Below are positions 59,941-64,000 of a DNA stretch of 64,000 nucleotides, piece by piece. Within the stretch, counting starts at the first letter, position 1, and the number at the start of each line of letters is the position of its first letter. A program made the position numbers and the translations under genes. Origin of the DNA: Lucifuga dentata (lineage: Eukaryota > Chordata > Actinopteri > Ophidiiformes > Bythitidae); the NCBI GenBank assembly GCA_014773175.1, contig VXCM01000926.1, positions 62,001 to 126,000 of the forward strand, written 5' to 3'. The notes below the pieces were generated by a model. It was not told where the DNA came from, did no database searches, and saw nothing but the letters and a program-made list of their open reading frames with translations.

Positions 59941-61317
59941 GCAAACCTAAAATAAAAGTCAAAACACCACTTGTAGATGTGAAAAGCAACAACAGCCAGT
60001 GGTTCTTCCACTGTGAGCCGTGTTTCCCTCACAGGCCTGAGCTCTGGCACCAAAATGGCCTCTGTATCAGTCACATACAGGCCTGGGCAGTTAGCTACAC
60101 TGATTGCTCATAATGGCCTGGCCGGCACGACGTGCCCTCTCCCTCTGCAGCAGTACACAGCGATGTCAGCTGCAATTATACTGCAAAGTGTCGCTAGAAG
60201 CAACATGCTAATAGCTACACGGTCATCAGAAATTTTGACACACTCCCTTGTGATCGCTTACAAACAAAAGAAATTACACGTTTGTTTCCCTCATTTTTCC
60301 ATGCCTGGGCATTCGGTTTCATTTATGACAATTTGGAAGATGTGATGATGCTGCATATTCGCCTCAGACTAAGTTTTTTTTTCCTTTCAAACTTCAAGCA
60401 TTGAAATTTTTGCCATGTGCAAGGGTTGATTGCAGGAACAAATTCAAGGAAATAATCCAACTCATTGGCAGTTTTTGTACATTAACTGCATTCATTTCAA
60501 CCCAAGGCTCAGTGATTGTTATGAGATTATTGGCTACTACACGATGTTGTCTTTGAACTATTTCAGAACCCGTCCGGCCTCAGATGATGACATCATATCA
60601 GCTGCTGAGGATATTTTTGGACAGCCAAGAAAAAGCCTTCCATAAATCTGAGGTAAAAATGACAAAAGGGTGGACAGATGTGTCAGGACTGATGTTTATG
60701 CCTAAGGTAGAGCTTTCCTTGCTAGGGTCGGAACTTATCAATCGACTATGATGTTGAGAGGGTGTAGGGTAGCTTAATGAGTCACCCGAAAAACTATGTG
60801 CCAACCGGGGAGCCCATTTCCTTCACACTGCCAACGAACGTCCACCTGGCTGAGCTCCGTGTTGGAGGGAACACACACGTCATCAGGTGTAATTTAGCGG
60901 CATTACGTTGAGTTATTTCTGACCATTGATTTTGTTTTGTCTGTGCAGCTGTGACGATGATGGGACAATGTATTGTTTGAAATGATTTTTTTTCAGTCTC
61001 TCTGAACACACAACACATTTTACAGCAATGATAACAGCAAATTTGAGGGAGAATAAATTGGAGTCGACAGGTGTTGATTAGAGTTGTTGATTTAAGCATC
61101 AAAAATGATTATGGCTCCAGGGTTGGCGTTCAAAACTAGCGAAAAGTGTTAACGGGTGGGAACTTCCAATAAAAAAAAATCTGAAAATTATGTTCATTTT
61201 GGTTAAATTAATACTGATGAAACTGTTCAAGAACACCTGACAATTGCTTTCATTTATATCCAGAAAGCCTGACCTTTAACAGAAAAAGAAAAGCCTCTGA
61301 TATTGTTTTATTTCTAC
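59941..61317. other. non-coding, no gene recognised
   Basis: A moderately GC-richer patch at 60000-60190, but no splice-bounded ORF recognised. Confidence 0.4.
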
Positions 61318-61800
61318 TTAAAGGACCACACAAGTGGTTTTACATGTTTCAGCCCAATATGTACAAGCTGCATAAATGTTAAACTAACAACCAATTCCCA
61401 AATATTAGGATTTTTTTTCCTACTTTCCTTTTTCCTACTGTCAGTTCATTCCAGTAAAATCAACTTGTATAGAACTGAAAAATGCTTGAGATAAGTAATC
61501 CATCACCGCAAGCACGATGTCTATTCATTTTTTTGATGAAGTAACTTTATTTAACGGTCCAATATGGGGCATGGTAAATATGTCTCCATCTTGGAATATA
61601 CTCCCAGGAGAAGACTGCTTTTACTGTTAGCAAGCAAAACACTGAACTTTAAGATGTGATTTTGAAAGATTATGGGATTTGGCAAAATGACAAGAAAAAT
61701 AAAAATATGGCTTTAATGTTTTGAAAAATGGTTGTTAGTAGCATAATATGTATGAGGTAGTATTTATTAGACTTAACATGAAGATTATGTGCTTCTTTAA
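61318..61800 (+). mobile_element. MITE family B, second full copy
   Basis: TTAA at 61318-61321 and 61797-61800. Co-linear with the 59452 copy (TCAGTTCATTCCAGTA, GATAAGTAATCCATCAC, AGTAACTTTATTTAACGG, CCCAGGAGAAGACTGCTTTT, GAAAAATGGTTGTTAGTAGC). 483 bp. Only ~1.4 kb separates the two copies, same orientation. Confidence 0.8.
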
Positions 61801-62228
61801 TGCGTTTTCTATTCAGCCATGTTAAGATTCAATAACTCCCTGTCCACTCCCCAACAGGCAAGTGAAAATAGCAGCTGGAGATTCCTGTGCTGAGTGGAAA
61901 TAAAAACTGGAGGCTGTGACAGACTAACAAAAGCTGAACAGAAAACTATAACCCGATAGAAATGTTGATGTGTTATAAAGAATTTAATCAAGATGGAAGC
62001 GACTGTAGATGTCAATCAGAATAAAGTACAGTAACACAGCCTTAACGTTCAGCCCAGAGTCTGAGTTAAAGTGTACGCTGTTAGCTGCTATCCAGCGCTG
62101 AATCATCCATGGGCCAATATGGATTAACCCTCCAAAGGGCAAAGACACGCAAACCAGCTGACCGAGTGGATGTTTGCAGGATTTTATTGGCCTCTATTTT
62201 AAAACCACACTGAAACCATGACAACAGC

Positions 62229-62250
62229 AAAAAAAAAAAAAAAAAAAAAA
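62229..62250. repeat. poly-A run
   Basis: About 20 A after ACAGC. Confidence 0.95.
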
Positions 62251-62909
62251 CTTCAGCTCACTGTCCCCAATGCATTTCTGACTATCTGAACACTTTGAAC
62301 AAAGTGTTAATATCAATTGTTTGATTGATGACCATCATCATCAGTCAAAGCCCTTTTTTTGTTTTCTTTCCTGTTGTTGTCTCACAGGCTAAGAATAGAG
62401 GAAGCTAAGGCCCACACCTCTTAAAGCCTGCAAGGCTTCCTTAACATCCTATGGGCATTTATTCTTGAGTTCTGACTAATGTACGTGCATTGACAAGTGG
62501 TGTTTCGGTCATGGCAAGAGCGTGACTCACAATGACAGAATAGCAGCCAACTGTAGATACTTCATCCCTTAATTTAGCCTGGATGGGCAGAGGGAGGAAG
62601 AGACAGAGAAACCAGCCAAAGGATCTAAATCTCATCTCCCACTGTGATAAAGTTGGCTTACTCCACAACATGCTCACATTTTTTTTTTATCTTTCTCCCA
62701 AAGCTTTCAAAATTACAAATGTAGTGCAGTGCCTGTTCAGAACGTGCCTGTTCGGAACATGCCGGACTTTATGATGTGCACCGCTTTTCCCTTCATACAA
62801 GGCTAGAACTTCATAAATTCTCCCAACTACATTTCCCTTCAATGTTCAACAACTAACTATTGATCTGTAACTGCAAATAATATCATGTTAGCGTAGTTGA
62901 GTTTGGTAG

Positions 62910-63190
62910 CTAACAACAGTAGCAGCATGGCTATCACAGGTTAGCAACATGAGCTATTGTGGTTTGCTGTTTGCTGACAATAGCTGACAATAACATTATG
63001 TCAGCAACAGCGTTGCTATCGTGGGCTAGGAATGCTATTGCTGATATAATGCTATTGTTAGCAATAGCATTATATTGTGGTGTGCTAACAATAACAATAC
63101 CAGGACATAATACTATTGTTAGCAATACCAGGACATAATGCTATATTGCTAACAATAGCATTATGTCCTGGTAGCTATTGCTAGCTCCAG
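62910..63190. repeat. palindromic minisatellite built from GCTATTG/TAGCAATAGC motifs
   Basis: It contains perfect hairpins 63045-63057/63062-63074 (13-bp arms, 4-nt loop TTAG) and 63126-63144/63155-63173 (19-bp arms, 10-nt loop). CAATACCAGGACATAAT occurs twice directly and once inverted. Confidence 0.9.
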
Positions 63191-63469
63191 TACCACATAA
63201 AGTTGAGCTTCCAATGTTGAGAAACATAAGTACCTTTTACCTGCACAGTGCCATCAAAACAACTTCTGCACGTCCTTGTGAGCTAGCTTTGTTTGCTGTA
63301 CAGGGGATCAGGTTGAGACCGTGGCACTGGACCGGAGCATATGCTGCCCACCTGGAACATATCCTGCCGCCGCACCCAGAATGTATCCTGCCGCGCGGAC
63401 TACTTTTTACTGGCATAGGTCAATTCCAGAACCGCTCATCCAAACAACTTCACATGCAACACTGCACGT

Positions 63470-63600
63470 CCTTGGGTCCTGAGCAATGAACCTGCCGAAT
63501 TTCAACTTCATACAGTGCCGGGTTCTAGAGATATNCCTTGGGTCCTGAGCAATGAACCTGCCGAATTTCAACTTCATACAGTGCCGGGTTCTAGAGATAT
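63470..63600. repeat. 65-bp duplication around a single N (assembly artefact)
   Basis: 63470-63534 and 63536-63600 are identical, N at 63535. Same signature as in dag1, here in unique-looking DNA. Confidence 0.9.
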
Positions 63601-64000
63601 TGGCGCCACAGACAGAGATTCTGTCTTTATAGATAGAAGAAAACAACAACTATCATTCTTCTTTCCACTTGTGCCTAAAGTTTGAAAAGCAGGCAGGTAA
63701 AGATTAGACTTATCTTTTAGAGGATGCATGAAGCGTTTCATAACAGAAAAACTCAATCCTGCTTTGGATGGATATTGATTTCTGAAATAGGGAGTAGCTC
63801 AGACGTAGACAGAAGAAACAGGAGGGAGATGTCTGGGGAATATGTTGGACTCTGATGTGCCCTGTGTGTTTCCTGAAAGTCTTCCACGCCGAAATAGAAA
63901 TGGAACAAAAACCAAGCCGCTGTTTGTCTTCAAAAATGAGTTAATGAGCATTTGAGGGATTATGTGAGCTTAAAAATGAATAAAAAAAAAAAAAGGAAAA

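Noticed and set aside
40800..64000. Search for a second gene or dag1 exon 1 upstream.
   Set aside because: No ORF with conserved protein motifs, no splice-bounded coding exon and no clear CpG island or core promoter could be supported by eye.

Overview
This is vertebrate nuclear DNA, almost certainly from a teleost fish. It is AT-rich and gene-poor, dense in CA, GA and homopolymer microsatellites, and littered with short DNA-transposon relics of kinds common in fish. Its only convincing protein-coding gene is dystroglycan (dag1), on the minus strand, with an exon/intron layout unlike the human gene. Nothing prokaryotic, no CRISPR array, no tRNA or rRNA gene and no viral sequence was recognised.

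Layout. 1-19.9 kb: intergenic DNA downstream of dag1, holding two abutting TTAA-flanked elements (3.27-4.43 kb), another copy of the first family (8.1-8.6 kb), two TA-flanked elements (12.08-12.81 kb), a small hAT-like element (18.4 kb) and microsatellites. 19.9-20.74 kb: probable dag1 3'UTR. 20,742-23,205: the two 3' coding exons, separated by a 110-nt intron whose splice donor is the first unit of a tetranucleotide microsatellite. 23,206-39,681: a 16.5-kb intron containing MITEs, a 53-bp minisatellite and three long purine-rich blocks. 39,682-40,113: the first coding exon (signal peptide and start of alpha-dystroglycan), with its acceptor at 40,131 behind a long poly-C tract on the sense strand. 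40.2-64 kb: upstream DNA (5'UTR/intron 1 or intergenic) with further MITEs, a Tc1-like fragment, a diverged ~270-bp tandem repeat and several perfect hairpins. No second gene was found there.

The three dag1 exons join in phase 0 into a predicted 906-residue dystroglycan precursor (human: 895). It keeps the furin site, core-M3 O-mannose motifs, alpha/beta autoproteolysis motif, transmembrane helix and C-terminal PPPY dystrophin-binding motif. The apparent frameshift in the last exon is best explained as an assembly error: a 64-bp segment is written twice around a single N. The same signature (64-67-bp direct duplication around one N) occurs at three other places, so it is a property of this assembly.

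The most interesting points are the short extra intron with microsatellite donors, the assembly-duplication signature that would make an automated pipeline call dag1 broken, the TTAA-sharing and nested transposon junctions, and a set of perfect hairpins including a palindromic minisatellite at 63 kb.
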